Below, piece by piece: positions 47,379 through 56,974 of a stretch of DNA of 64,000 nt. Made by a program: the position numbers and the translations under genes. How positions within the stretch are numbered: position 1 is the stretch's first letter; each line of letters opens with the position of its first letter. The notes beneath the pieces were generated by a model that saw nothing but the letters and a program-made list of their open reading frames with translations, was not told where the DNA came from and ran no database searches. The DNA is from Streptomyces sp. R28 (GTDB taxonomy: Bacteria > Actinomycetota > Actinomycetes > Streptomycetales > Streptomycetaceae): positions 248,001-312,000 of the forward strand of contig NZ_CP163439.1 of the NCBI RefSeq assembly GCF_041052385.1, given 5' to 3'.

Positions 47379-49586
47379 ATGGCCCTGCACGAGACCTCGC
47401 GCCCCGAATCGGCCGGCCCGGGCCGCCGCGGCGCCGCGCCTGTCCTGGACCCGTCCGACCGGGAGCGCCTGCTGTCGGGCGCCCACCACGATCCGCACGC
47501 GCTGCTCGGCGCGCATCCCGTCCCGGGCGGGATCGCCTTGCGGGCACTGCGCCCGTTCGCACGTGCGGTGAGCGTCATGGTCGACGGCGAGCGCACCGCG
47601 CTCGTCTCGGAGGGCGACGGCCTCTTCTCCTGCGTGCTGCCGCTGGACGCGATCCCCGCGTACACGCTGCTGGTCTCGTACGAGGAGAGCGGGGCCGACG
47701 AGCGCGAGGTCCACGACCCGTACCGCTTTGTGCCCGCCCTCGGCGAGCTCGACCTGCACCTCATCCGCGAGGGCCGGCACGAGGAGCTGTGGAGGGCGCT
47801 CGGCGCCGAGCCGATGACCCACCAGGGCGTGGCCGGTACCCGCTTCACGGTCTGGGCGCCCAACGCCCGGGGCGTGCGGGTCGCCGGCGACTTCACCTGC
47901 TGGGACGGGACGGCGTTCCCGATGCGGTCCCTCGGGGCGTCCGGGGTGTGGGAACTGTTCCTGCCGGGTATCGGCGAGGGCGCCCGGTACAAGTTCGAGA
48001 TCACCTCCCGGTACGGTCACCGCTTCCTCAAGGCAGACCCGATGGCGCGCTGCGCGGAGGTCCCGCCCGACACGGCGTCGATCGTGCACGCCTCGCACTA
48101 CGAGTGGGGCGACGAGAGGTGGATGGCGCACCGGGGTGACGTCCCGGTGCACCAGGCCCCCTTCTCGGTGTACGAGGTTCATCTCCCGTCGTGGCGGGCG
48201 GGTCTGACGTACCGCGAACTCGCCGAGGAGCTGCCCGCGTACGTCCGCGACCTCGGTTTCACCCATGTCGAGTTCATGCCGGTCGCGCAGCACCCCTTCG
48301 CCGGTTCCTGGGGCTACCAGGTCACCGGCTTCTACGCGCCGACCGCGCGGCTCGGGACGCCGGACGACTTCAAGTACCTGGTGGACGCCCTGCACCAGGC
48401 CGGCATCGGCGTGATCGTGGACTGGGTGCCGGCCCATTTCCCCAAGGACGACTGGGCGCTGGCCCGGTTCGACGGGGACCCGCTGTACGAGCCCGGAGAC
48501 TCGCGGCGTGCCGAGCATCCGGACTGGGGGACGTTCGAGTTCGACTACGGACGTACCGAGGTGCGCAACTTCCTCGTCGCCAACGCCACGTACTGGTGCG
48601 AGGAGTTCCACATCGACGGGCTCCGGGTGGACGCCGTCGCCTCCATGCTCTACCTCGACTACTCGCGGGAGTCCGGGCAGTGGGCGCCGAACGCCTTCGG
48701 CGGCCGGGAGGACCTGGACGCGATGGCGTTCCTGCAGGAGATGAACGCGACCGTGTACCGGCGCAACCCGGGGGTCGTCACGATCGCGGAGGAGTCGACC
48801 GCCTGGGGCGGGGTGACCCGGCCCACCGACAGCGGCGGGCTGGGGTTCGGGCTGAAGTGGAACATGGGCTGGATGCACGACTCGCTGCAGTACATGGCCA
48901 AGGAGCCGGTGCACCGCAAGTACCACCACGACGAGATGACCTTCTCGATGGTGTACGCCTACAGCGAGAACTACGTGCTCCCCATCTCCCACGACGAGGT
49001 CGTGCACGGCAAGCAGGCGCTGGTCTCCAAGATGCCCGGCGACTGGTGGCAGCGGCGCGCCAACCACCGGGCGTATCTGGGCTTCATGTGGGCCCACCCC
49101 GGCAAGCAACTGCTCTTCATGGGCCAGGAGTTCGCCCAGGGCGCGGAGTGGTCCGAGGCGCACGGTCCCGAGTGGTGGCTGCTGGATCCCGGGTACGCGT
49201 CCGCGGGTGACCATCGGGGCGTGCGGGAGCTGGTCCGTGACCTCAACACCTTCTACCGGGCGACGCCAGCCCTGTGGGAGCGGGACACCGACCCCGCCGG
49301 CTTCCAGTGGGTGCTCGGCGACGCCGCCGAGGACAACGTCTTCGCCTTCCTCCGGTTCGGCGCCGACGGCGATGTCCTGCTCGCCGTCTCCAACTTCTCC
49401 CCCGTCGTCCGTCACGACTACCGCCTCTGGGTGCCGGACCACATCGAGGCCTGGCAGGAGACCCTCAACACCGACGCCGCGCACTACGGCGGCAGCGACG
49501 TCACCAACCCCGACCCCCTCAAGCCGCAGGACGGGCACATCCGGCTCACGCTGCCTCCGCTCGCGACGGTGTGGTTGTCGCCCTGA
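47379..49586 (+). CDS. glgB: 1,4-alpha-glucan branching enzyme GlgB
   Basis: This 735-residue GH13 enzyme makes alpha-1,6 branches in glucan. Two N-terminal beta-sandwich modules are visible (residues about 20-115 and 125-230), followed by the barrel with nucleophile D418 (IDGLRVDAVASMLY), acid/base E471 (TIAEESTAW) and SHDEVVHGKQALVSKMPGD. It starts at ATG 47379, four bases after the mak stop. It completes the trehalose-to-branched-glucan route encoded in this operon. Confidence 0.97.
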   Translation: MALHETSRPESAGPGRRGAAPVLDPSDRERLLSGAHHDPHALLGAHPVPGGIALRALRPFARAVSVMVDGERTALVSEGDGLFSCVLPLDAIPAYTLLVSYEESGADEREVHDPYRFVPALGELDLHLIREGRHEELWRALGAEPMTHQGVAGTRFTVWAPNARGVRVAGDFTCWDGTAFPMRSLGASGVWELFLPGIGEGARYKFEITSRYGHRFLKADPMARCAEVPPDTASIVHASHYEWGDERWMAHRGDVPVHQAPFSVYEVHLPSWRAGLTYRELAEELPAYVRDLGFTHVEFMPVAQHPFAGSWGYQVTGFYAPTARLGTPDDFKYLVDALHQAGIGVIVDWVPAHFPKDDWALARFDGDPLYEPGDSRRAEHPDWGTFEFDYGRTEVRNFLVANATYWCEEFHIDGLRVDAVASMLYLDYSRESGQWAPNAFGGREDLDAMAFLQEMNATVYRRNPGVVTIAEESTAWGGVTRPTDSGGLGFGLKWNMGWMHDSLQYMAKEPVHRKYHHDEMTFSMVYAYSENYVLPISHDEVVHGKQALVSKMPGDWWQRRANHRAYLGFMWAHPGKQLLFMGQEFAQGAEWSEAHGPEWWLLDPGYASAGDHRGVRELVRDLNTFYRATPALWERDTDPAGFQWVLGDAAEDNVFAFLRFGADGDVLLAVSNFSPVVRHDYRLWVPDHIEAWQETLNTDAAHYGGSDVTNPDPLKPQDGHIRLTLPPLATVWLSP

Positions 49587-49908
49587 TCCGGTGCGTCCGC
49601 GCTGGGCTGCCCGCACCGGGCATGCTGCTCTCCGCGGGCGGGGTCTCGCCGGGTGGTACGCCGCCGCCGGGCTCGAGGCCGGTGGTGTGCTCGGGCTCCG
49701 GATCGGGGTTCGGGCGGCGGTTTGGTGCGGAATTCGGATCAGGGTTCGAATGTGTCATGTCACCCGGGTTCCCCACTGGGCCGAGATCACCGAACGGGGT
49801 CAATTGTCAGTTCCGGGCACCGTCCGCTCTTACCTGGGCTAGATTCGGGCAGCGCCGATAACAGTACTCATCGGTGACGTCACACCCGGTACGCACCAGG
49901 AGCAGCGC
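49587..49908. other. Intergenic region downstream of glgB
   Basis: This 322-bp stretch has no credible gene. It contains loosely repeated GGATCxGGGTTCG sequences (about 49700-49750) and, nearer the acyl-CoA ligase, a TAGATT that could be a -10 box (49841-49846). The ligase binding site CAGGAGCAG is at its end. No clear terminator was recognised. Confidence 0.5.
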
Positions 49909-51816
49909 ATGCGCGATCTCGGCCTCGCTCCCCCGACCGTCACGCCCCTGACCGGAGGGCTCGCCGACAGCGTCTTCGAGACGGCGGCCCTCGATCCCAC
50001 ACTACCGATGCTCGCGCGCCACCCCGATGCATCCTCCACCACCTGGGAGGAGGTGACCGCCGCGGAACTGCGCGACGAGGTGACCGATCTGGCCAAGGGG
50101 CTGATCGCGTCCGGAATCTCGCCGGGCCACCGCGTGGCCATCATGGCCCGCACGCGTTACGAGTGGACGGTGCTCAGCTACGCGCTGTGGACGGTGGGCG
50201 CCGAGGTGGTCCCGATCTATCCGACGTCGTCGCGCGACCAGGTCGAGTGGATCCTGCGGGACGCCGAGTGCGTGGCCGTCGTCGTCGAGGACGAGCAGGC
50301 GATCATGACGGTCGGCTCCGTGTGCGGATCGCTGCCGCAGTTGCGCCACGTCTGGCAACTGGACACGGGAGGGCTGCAGCAGCTTGTGGAGCGGGGCGAG
50401 TTCGTTCCACTCGCCACGGTCGAGTCGCTGCGCCGCATCGTGCTGCCGGACTCCACCGCCGCGGTCATGTACACCTCCGGCACGACGGGCCGTCCGCTGG
50501 GCTGCGCGCTGAGCCACCGCGGTCTGGCGAGCCCCTGCGACACACTCCTCGCGGGCTGGGGCCACACCGTGATCCCGCCCGGCGAGCAGCAGGGCTCGGT
50601 GCTCGCCTTCCTGCCGTTCTCCCATGTGTACGGCCTCCTGGTGCAGGCGCTGTGCGTCCGCGGCGGAATGCTGATGGGGCACGAACCCGACCTCAGCGAG
50701 GCGGCCCTGTCGTCGGCGCTGCGCACCTTCCGCCCCACCTACTTCTGCGCCGTACCGTCGATCTTCGAGAAGATCTACAAGAACTTCCTGCGTGCGGCTC
50801 AGCAGACGGGCCGCGGCGCGCTGTTCGAGCGGGCCGCCGACACGGCACGGGACTTCGCGGCGGCCCTGGAGCGGCACCGGCTGGGCGGCGGGCCCGGCCC
50901 GGGTTTCGATCTGCGGCTGCAACACGCCCTGTACGAGCGGACCGTGTACCGCAAGCTGCGGGCCGCCATGGGCGGCAGAGTGTGCCGCGCGACGTCCGGC
51001 GGCTCGCCCCTGAACCGTGAACTCTCCCTGTTCTACGAGGGCATCGGCGTCTATGTGAACGACGGCTACGGCCTCACCGAGACCTGCGGCGGGGTCACGG
51101 CGCAGCCGGTGGGCCGGGAGATGTCGGGGACGGTCGGGCAGGCACTGCCGGGCGTGGACATCCGGGTGGCCGACGACGGGGAGATCCTGGTGCGCGGGCC
51201 GTCGGTGTTCCAGGGCTATGTCAACGACGACGCCTCGACACGGGCGGCGCTGCGCGGCGGCTGGCTGGCCACCGGGGACCTGGGGCGGCTGGACTCCGAG
51301 GGGTATCTGACGATCACCGGGCGCAAGAAGGACGTCATCATCACCAGCAGCGGCAAGAGCGTCTCCCCGGCGCTCCTGGAGCAGCGCCTGAGGCAGCATC
51401 CGATGATCCATCAGGCGGTGGTCGTGGGCGACAACCGGCCCTGCGTCGGCGCCCTGATCACCCTGGACCCGGACTTCCTGGCGTACTGGCGCGAGTCCCT
51501 CGCGGTGCGCAGCGACGCGCGTGTCAGGGAGGCGCGGGAGGAGAACGCGCTGCGGGAGGAGCTCGCCCGGGCCGTGGCCGCGGCCAACAGCGCGGTGTCC
51601 CGCTCGGAGTCCATCCGCGTCTTCCGGGTACTGCCGGAGCCGTTCGACGTGGCCAGTGGTCTGCTGACGCCGTCGATGAAGCTGCGCCGGGACGCGATCG
51701 TGCGGCACTACGCGCAGCAGATCGACGCGATGTACCAGGCCCGCTCGCGTGCGCCCCGGGAACAGGTGGTGGACGAGCTGGCGCACTGGGACGACGCGGA
51801 CAACGTCTTCCGCTGA
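49909..51816 (+). CDS. AMP-dependent long-chain fatty acyl-CoA ligase
   Basis: This 635-residue ANL-superfamily enzyme activates fatty acids. The AMP motif VMYTSGTTGRPLGCALSH is present but has Leu where nearly all relatives have Lys after the Pro. The other motifs are intact: NDGYGLTETCGG, WLATGDLGRLDSEGYLTITGR and KKDVIITSSGKSVSP, and a C-terminal catalytic-type Lys lies in LTPSMKLRRD. The ATG at 49909 is preceded by CAGGAG. It is monocistronic in this context. Confidence 0.93.
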   Translation: MRDLGLAPPTVTPLTGGLADSVFETAALDPTLPMLARHPDASSTTWEEVTAAELRDEVTDLAKGLIASGISPGHRVAIMARTRYEWTVLSYALWTVGAEVVPIYPTSSRDQVEWILRDAECVAVVVEDEQAIMTVGSVCGSLPQLRHVWQLDTGGLQQLVERGEFVPLATVESLRRIVLPDSTAAVMYTSGTTGRPLGCALSHRGLASPCDTLLAGWGHTVIPPGEQQGSVLAFLPFSHVYGLLVQALCVRGGMLMGHEPDLSEAALSSALRTFRPTYFCAVPSIFEKIYKNFLRAAQQTGRGALFERAADTARDFAAALERHRLGGGPGPGFDLRLQHALYERTVYRKLRAAMGGRVCRATSGGSPLNRELSLFYEGIGVYVNDGYGLTETCGGVTAQPVGREMSGTVGQALPGVDIRVADDGEILVRGPSVFQGYVNDDASTRAALRGGWLATGDLGRLDSEGYLTITGRKKDVIITSSGKSVSPALLEQRLRQHPMIHQAVVVGDNRPCVGALITLDPDFLAYWRESLAVRSDARVREAREENALREELARAVAAANSAVSRSESIRVFRVLPEPFDVASGLLTPSMKLRRDAIVRHYAQQIDAMYQARSRAPREQVVDELAHWDDADNVFR

Positions 51817-52196
51817 CCGCTGACCGCGCGCGTTCCTCCGGTGAGGTGGCGGAGCGCGCGCCGTTCAGCCCGTTGGTCGCCGTCGTTGGTCCGAGGTGGG
51901 GACCCTGCACGTCGGTCACGTACATGAACTGCGGCCCTGACTTGGACGAACGACTGGGGCGGTAGATCCAGACCAATCGCCCGTCAAAGATCACGCGTAC
52001 ATGTCTTTCGCTTCCGAACCGGTGTGCTCCCGCGCCGGTTGGGGCAGGGTGGCTGTCGACGGGTTCATCTGCCTGCCGCACCCGGCTGGCGGAACGACCG
52101 GTGGCGCGGTGGGATCGATGCGTGCGAAGCAGCGATTCAGGGGCAGGCGAACGACGTCGAGGCAGACCGCCTGGAGCCGCAGAAGGGAAGATCACC
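51817..52196. other. Intergenic region upstream of NADH dehydrogenase
   Basis: This 380-bp stretch is less GC-rich around 51920-52010 and probably contains the promoter of the dehydrogenase gene. A minus-strand peptide (IFDGRLVWIYRPSRSS) is open here but has no supported start or family. Nothing else was recognised. Confidence 0.5.
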
Positions 52197-53573
52197 GTGA
52201 CACGACCCAGGATCCTGGTGGTTGGCGCAGGCTTCGCCGGAGTTGGCTGCGTTCGCCGACTGGAACGCAAACTCTCCCCGGACGAAGCCGAGATCACCTT
52301 GGTGACGCCGTCCTCCTACCAGCTCTACCTGCCACTTCTCCCTCAGGTCGCCTCCGGCGTCCTGACGCCCCAGTCGATCGCCGTGTCCCTGCGTCGCAGC
52401 CGCAAGTACCGCACCCGGATCATTCCGGGCGGCGCCATCGGCGTGGACCTCGCGGCCAAGACCTGTGTCATCCGCACCATCACCGACGAGGTCGTCAACG
52501 AGCCGTACGACTACATCGTGCTGGCCCCCGGGAGCATCACCCGCACATTCGACATCCCTGGGCTCACCGACAACGCGTACGGCATGAAGACGCTCGCGGA
52601 GGCCGCCTATCTCCGCGACCACGTCATCTCCCAGCTGGACCTCGCCGACGCCAGCCACGATCCGGCCGAGCGCGCCGCACGGCTGCAGTTCGTGGTGGTC
52701 GGCGGCGGTTACGCGGGCACCGAGACAGCCGCGTGCCTGCAGCAGCTGACGCACAACGCGGTCAAGCGCTATCCGCGGCTCGACCCGAAGCTGATCAGGT
52801 GGCATCTGATCGACATCGCGCCGAGGCTGATGCCCGAGCTCGGCGAGAAGCTGGGCAGTGACGCCCAGGAGATCCTGCGCAAGCGGGGCATCGAGATCTC
52901 CCTGGGCGTGTCCATCGCGAAGGCGGGTCCCGACGAGGTCACCTTCACCGACGGCCGCGTCGTGCCCACCCGGACCCTGATCTGGACCGCCGGCGTCGTC
53001 GCCAGCCCGCTCATCGGCACGCTCGGCGCGGAAACGGTCCGGGGACGGCTCGCGGTGACGGCCGAGATGAACCTGCCGGGCCACGACGGTGTGTTCGCCC
53101 TCGGCGACGCCGCCGCGGTCCCCGACGTGGCGAAGGAGGAGGAGGGCGCCGTCTGCCCGCCTACCGCCCAGCACGCCATGCGCCAGGGCAAGGTCGTCGC
53201 CGACAACGTCATCGCGGCCCTGCGCAACCAGCCGCTGCGGCCGTACAAGCACAAGGACCTCGGCCTGGTCGTCGACCTCGGCGGCCGCGACGCCGTCTCC
53301 AAGCCCCTCGGTGTCGAACTGAAGGGCCTGCCCGCCCTCGCCGTCGCCCGTGGCTACCACTGGTCGGCGCTGCGCACCAACGTCGCCAAGACCCGCGTCA
53401 TGACGAACTGGCTGCTCAACGCCGTCGCCGGGGACGATTTCGTGCGCACCGGGTTCCAGTCCCGCAGTCCGGCCAAGCTCAAGGACTTCGAGTTCAGTCA
53501 CGCGTATCTGACGCCGGAGCAGCTGAAGGCGCAGGTCACCGGGGAGGACGGCGCCGAGGGGAAGGATGGGTGA
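52197..53573 (+). CDS. ndh: Type II NADH dehydrogenase (NDH-2)
   Basis: This 458-residue flavoprotein oxidises NADH and reduces menaquinone at the membrane without pumping protons. It has FAD-binding VVGAGFAGVGCVRRLE, NADH-binding VVVGGGYAGTETAACLQQL, and the quinone-site region GVFALGDAAAVPD with CPPTAQHAMRQGKVVADN. The GTG at 52197 is preceded by AGAAGGGAAG; the frame is open further upstream, but that part is not protein-like. The C-terminal tail is amphipathic, consistent with peripheral membrane binding. Confidence 0.93.
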   Translation: MTRPRILVVGAGFAGVGCVRRLERKLSPDEAEITLVTPSSYQLYLPLLPQVASGVLTPQSIAVSLRRSRKYRTRIIPGGAIGVDLAAKTCVIRTITDEVVNEPYDYIVLAPGSITRTFDIPGLTDNAYGMKTLAEAAYLRDHVISQLDLADASHDPAERAARLQFVVVGGGYAGTETAACLQQLTHNAVKRYPRLDPKLIRWHLIDIAPRLMPELGEKLGSDAQEILRKRGIEISLGVSIAKAGPDEVTFTDGRVVPTRTLIWTAGVVASPLIGTLGAETVRGRLAVTAEMNLPGHDGVFALGDAAAVPDVAKEEEGAVCPPTAQHAMRQGKVVADNVIAALRNQPLRPYKHKDLGLVVDLGGRDAVSKPLGVELKGLPALAVARGYHWSALRTNVAKTRVMTNWLLNAVAGDDFVRTGFQSRSPAKLKDFEFSHAYLTPEQLKAQVTGEDGAEGKDG

Positions 53574-53675
53574 CCCCGGGTGCCCGATGGGCGACCCGAG
53601 GGGTGAACGTGACGGCCTCGGCCGAGCCGCGGTTCGTGGCGTGAACGAGGAGAGAGCGGGAGAGAGTACGGCGGC

Positions 53676-55919
53676 GTGAGGGCAGTGGGACGGCCGGTCC
53701 GGGCGCGACTGCGTGACCGTGTCGCGGCGTCGGACCCCGGCCTGCTGCGGCTGACCGCGGGGCTGCGCACGGCGGGCGCGATCGCCCTCGCGGTCGCCGT
53801 GCTCGCCCTGCTGGGCACCGATGTGACCCACCTGGTGGCGGGGGCCCTGGCGGCGATGGTCGCCACCTTCGCCATCCGGGAGAAGCAGCGCGGACAGCAG
53901 GCCGTCACGCTCGCCCTGGGCCTGCCGGTGGCGCTGGTGTCCATGACGCTGGCGGCGGCGCTGCACAGCCGTGTCGTGGCCGGCGACCTCGTCTTCGTCG
54001 CGCTCATCTTCTGTGCCGTCTACGGCCGCAGGTTCGGCGACCGCGGCACCGCGCTCGGCCTGATCGGCTTCCAGATCTACTTCGTGTCCCTGTTCGTCGG
54101 CGCCACCGTCTCCGGTCTGCCCGAGCTGTACGGCGCGGTCGCCGTGGCCTTCGTGTGCAGCGCGCTGGTGCGTTTCGCCGTCGTCCCCGAGACGCCGACG
54201 GGGGTGCTCGAGCGGCTGCGCGGGGCCTTCCGCGCCCGGCTGGCCCAGCTGCTGTCCGCGCAGCTCGACCTGCTGGACGCCGGTCCTGACGATGCGGACC
54301 GGGCGCTGGAGGGCGTGCGCGAGGGCACGGGGCGGCTGCATGAGACGGCGCTGCTGATCCAGGGCCGGCTGGCGGAGGGGACCACCGACGAGGCCGTGGC
54401 CCGGCTCGTCCAACGGCGCGTCGCGGACGCCGAGATCGCCGCCGAGCGCCTCGGGCTGTCGCTGCTCGCCGCCCGTGGCGCCGAGCGGGCGGACACGCTG
54501 GCCCTGCATCTGCCGGGAGCGCCCTTCCCCTCGGGCGGCCGACTGCCCGTACGGGACGAGGGGACCGCCGCGCTGCGACGTGACCTCCAGGCGCTGCGCC
54601 TGCTCGTCCTGCGTCCGGTCGACCAGGCCACCGGAACCGCGCTGTCCCGCGTCCGCAATCGGCTCCTCGGCTACCGGGACGAGGAGAACCTACCCGACGC
54701 CTCCCCCGCCGTGCAGGACGTCTTCCGGGCCGTCGGCGAGGCCGCCCGCGCGGTCCTCGGGCTGCGGATCGCCCTCGGCGGACCCCAGGACGAGTCGGAC
54801 GACACCCCGGCCACGGCCCGTTCGCGCGAGGAACTGGACGCGGAGGACGCCGTACTCGACGCCGACACGGAGGAGGACCCGCACAAGCCCACCGGGCTGC
54901 GGCGGCCCACCACACGGGCCGCCGTGCAGGTGGCCGTCGGGTCGACGCTGGCCATGATCGGCGGCGAGCTGCTGTCCCGGGACCGCTGGTACTGGGCGGT
55001 GCTGACCTGCTGGATCGTGTTCCTCAACACCGCGTCCACGGGCGAGATCCTGGTCAAGGGCTACCGCCGTCTGCTGGGCACCGTGCTCGGCGTCCTGGCC
55101 GGGATCGTGCTGGCGGGCGCCGTCGGACGCCATACCTGGACGGCGTTCGCGCTGGTGCTGCTGTTCGTCTTCGCGATGTTCTACTCGGCACCGCTGTCCT
55201 ACACGCTGGTGTCGTTCTTCGTCACCGCGGCGCTCGGGCTGCTCTACACCCTGCTGCACACCTACAGCCTCTCGGTGCTCGTGCTGCGCATCGAGGAGAC
55301 GGCGCTCGGCGCGGCCTGCGGGGTGATCGCTGCCGCGCTGGTCCTGCCGGTGCAGACGGACCGCCGGACGAACGAGCTCCTCGCCACGGTCCTGGGACGG
55401 CTCGGCGAGGTCACCCGCAGCGCCGTCGAGCAGCTCAGCGGCGGGCCTGAAGTCGACCTGCTCGACCAGGCGCGTGACCTGGACCAGGCGCTGGCCGATC
55501 TGCGTGCCGCCACCCAGCCCCTCACGCATCCGGTCACGCCCCTGCGGGCCCGCCGGGAGACCGCTCGCTACGTCGTCGCGCTGCTGGAGACGTGCGCCTA
55601 CCACGCGCGTGCGCTGGCCGCGACCGCCGAGCTGCTTCCCACCCATCCCTCGATCGCGGCGGATCCCCGGTTGCGCCGGGCCGCGGGGCGCATCGCGCAC
55701 AACATCGAGGCGATCGCAGCCCACGTCACCGACGAACACGCCACGACCCGGATCGAGACCGGTCCGAGCATCGCCTCGCTCCTCGGACCGCCCGCCCCCG
55801 GCGCACCGCGCTACGGCCGGGTCACCGACCGTGTCCTGCGGCATCTGCAGCGTCTCGACGAGGGTGTGGCCGGTCTGGCCCGTCCGCTGGGGGTGCCGGT
55901 GAAGGCATCGGAGGGCTGA
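53676..55919 (+). CDS. FUSC-family membrane protein (putative aromatic acid exporter)
   Basis: This 747-residue protein has two membrane blocks of several helices each (residues about 30-170 and 425-560) separated by a long soluble helical region, followed by a C-terminal soluble helical region. This is the FUSC/YccS-type duplicated layout. TTRAAVQVAVGSTLAMIGGELLSRDRWYWAVLTCWIVF is the typical start of the second block. It starts at GTG 53676. Related proteins export aromatic acids or act in envelope stress. Substrate unknown. Confidence 0.88.
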   Translation: MRAVGRPVRARLRDRVAASDPGLLRLTAGLRTAGAIALAVAVLALLGTDVTHLVAGALAAMVATFAIREKQRGQQAVTLALGLPVALVSMTLAAALHSRVVAGDLVFVALIFCAVYGRRFGDRGTALGLIGFQIYFVSLFVGATVSGLPELYGAVAVAFVCSALVRFAVVPETPTGVLERLRGAFRARLAQLLSAQLDLLDAGPDDADRALEGVREGTGRLHETALLIQGRLAEGTTDEAVARLVQRRVADAEIAAERLGLSLLAARGAERADTLALHLPGAPFPSGGRLPVRDEGTAALRRDLQALRLLVLRPVDQATGTALSRVRNRLLGYRDEENLPDASPAVQDVFRAVGEAARAVLGLRIALGGPQDESDDTPATARSREELDAEDAVLDADTEEDPHKPTGLRRPTTRAAVQVAVGSTLAMIGGELLSRDRWYWAVLTCWIVFLNTASTGEILVKGYRRLLGTVLGVLAGIVLAGAVGRHTWTAFALVLLFVFAMFYSAPLSYTLVSFFVTAALGLLYTLLHTYSLSVLVLRIEETALGAACGVIAAALVLPVQTDRRTNELLATVLGRLGEVTRSAVEQLSGGPEVDLLDQARDLDQALADLRAATQPLTHPVTPLRARRETARYVVALLETCAYHARALAATAELLPTHPSIAADPRLRRAAGRIAHNIEAIAAHVTDEHATTRIETGPSIASLLGPPAPGAPRYGRVTDRVLRHLQRLDEGVAGLARPLGVPVKASEG

Positions 55920-55957
55920 CCGCGCATCGGGCCGATACCGCGGGGTACGCGGATGAC

Positions 55958-56179
55958 ATGACCGATGTCGTGGACTCAGACGAACTGATGCGGCGCATGC
56001 AGCGCGCCAGGGCCTGTGCCCGGCAGGAGGAGCGGACGTGGCGGGCGAGGAGCGAGCAGCTGCGGTCGGCCGACCCCGACGGGGCCCGCGACGCCGCCGT
56101 ACGGACCCTGGCCTACGAGGCCGTGGTCACGGTGCTGGAGGAGATCCTGACCCCGGGCAAGCACCCCGAGCGGCCCTGA
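55958..56179 (+). CDS. Small hypothetical protein
   Basis: This 73-residue protein, starting at ATG 55958, is mainly helical and charged (ELMRRMQRARACARQEERTWRARSEQL), then AAVRTLAYEAVVTVLEEIL. No known domain is recognised. Codon usage is typical of the genome. It lies 38 bp after the FUSC gene and is probably co-transcribed, ending upstream of the terminator at 56342. Confidence 0.65.
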   Translation: MTDVVDSDELMRRMQRARACARQEERTWRARSEQLRSADPDGARDAAVRTLAYEAVVTVLEEILTPGKHPERP

Positions 56180-56259
56180 GACAGGGATCGAAGTGAAACA
56201 GGGCCGAAGCTGAACAGGACCGAAGTGAAACCGGTCACGTACCCCGGTTTTGGTTACGC

Positions 56260-56380
56260 AGAATCCCCGGAGATGGTTTACGGTTCATACATACGTGGTC
56301 GAGGGGTAGACCGTACAAGTCCCCCCGAACCACCACTAACGGCCCTGGCTGGCCTCCCCCGTCCGGCCAGGGCTTTTTAA
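56260..56380 (+). ncRNA. Candidate small RNA or leader ending in a terminator
   Basis: About 120 bp of less GC-rich sequence with short palindromic pieces runs directly into a strong intrinsic terminator. No credible gene lies in between: a 35-codon frame from ATG 56273 reads through the terminator stem, with its GGAG directly touching the start. The layout suggests a separate short transcript or an attenuated leader of the gene at 56516. No promoter could be assigned with confidence. Confidence 0.35.
56342..56378 (+). terminator. Intrinsic terminator
   Basis: GCCCTGGC (56342-56349) and GCCAGGGC (56366-56373) form a perfect 8-bp stem, extendable inward by GGCC/GGCC pairing, and are followed by TTTTT. 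This is the clearest Rho-independent terminator in the window. It lies 160 bp after the small hypothetical gene and 138 bp before the next gene. Confidence 0.85.
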
Positions 56381-56515
56381 TGCCCTCGACGACCCGCCGC
56401 GCGCGGGCTCCCCGCCGAAACCGCCCTCCGCCGAGGTGCTCAGGGCGGCGGCAGCAGCTGAAATGGATCCAGGGAAAGCCCCGGAACCTCACTCGCCGGT
56501 GAGGAGCCCCGTGTC

Positions 56516-56971
56516 ATGACCAAAGCGATCAAATTGCTGGCGGCCCTTCCGCCACCTCAACGTGAGCGCCTGATGTCGCTGGCCCGGGAGGTCTCCTTCC
56601 CGGAGGACGCCCGGATCTTCGAGGCGGGCGGTACGGCCGACCGCTTCTGGGTCATCCGCTCCGGCGCCGTCTCCCTCGACCAGCGGGTGACGTCGATCCA
56701 GCGGGTGACCGTCGCCAGCCTCGGCGCGGGCGATCTGCTCGGCTGGTCCTGGCTGTTCCCGCCGTACCTGTGGGACTTCGGTGCAGAGGCCTTCAGCCCC
56801 GTGCGTGCCTACGAGTTCGAGGCGGCGGCGGTGCTGCGGCTGTGCGAGGAGGATCCGGGGCTCGGGATGTCGCTGGTGCGGCATGTCGCCGAAATCCTCG
56901 CGCACCGGCTGGAGATGACGCGCGGCAGGCTGATGGAGCAGTACGGGCCACACCGGCGCAGTGCGATCTGA
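56516..56971 (+). CDS. Cyclic-nucleotide-binding-fold protein without DNA-binding domain
   Basis: This 151-residue protein has a single Crp-type beta-barrel (LMSLAREVSFPEDARIFEAGGTADRFWVIRSGAVSLD) ending in helix IRSGAVS...VRHVAEILAHRLEMTRGRL. There is no C-terminal helix-turn-helix. The phosphate-binding cassette (GAGDLLGWSWLFPPYLWDF) lacks the usual Glu and Arg, so cAMP binding is doubtful. The ATG at 56516 has GAGGAG about 13 nt upstream. It is convergent with an MFS gene. Confidence 0.88.
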   Translation: MTKAIKLLAALPPPQRERLMSLAREVSFPEDARIFEAGGTADRFWVIRSGAVSLDQRVTSIQRVTVASLGAGDLLGWSWLFPPYLWDFGAEAFSPVRAYEFEAAAVLRLCEEDPGLGMSLVRHVAEILAHRLEMTRGRLMEQYGPHRRSAI

Positions 56972-56974
56972 GCC

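Noticed and set aside
49733..49770. GGGTTCGAA sequence resembling a tRNA T-arm
   Set aside because: No acceptor or anticodon stem can be formed around it and no 3' CCA context is present.
51955..51985. Half of a DasR-type site (TGGTCTGG on the minus strand)
   Set aside because: The second half AGACCA is not present, and the neighbouring genes have no link to chitin or N-acetylglucosamine.
53641..53679. A 12-codon frame from GTG 53641 just before the FUSC gene as a leader peptide
   Set aside because: It has no ribosome binding site, no attenuator structure and no amino-acid bias; probably chance.
56273..56380. A 35-residue small protein gene reading into the terminator
   Set aside because: GGAG touches the start codon and the terminator stem lies inside the frame, so an RNA is more likely.
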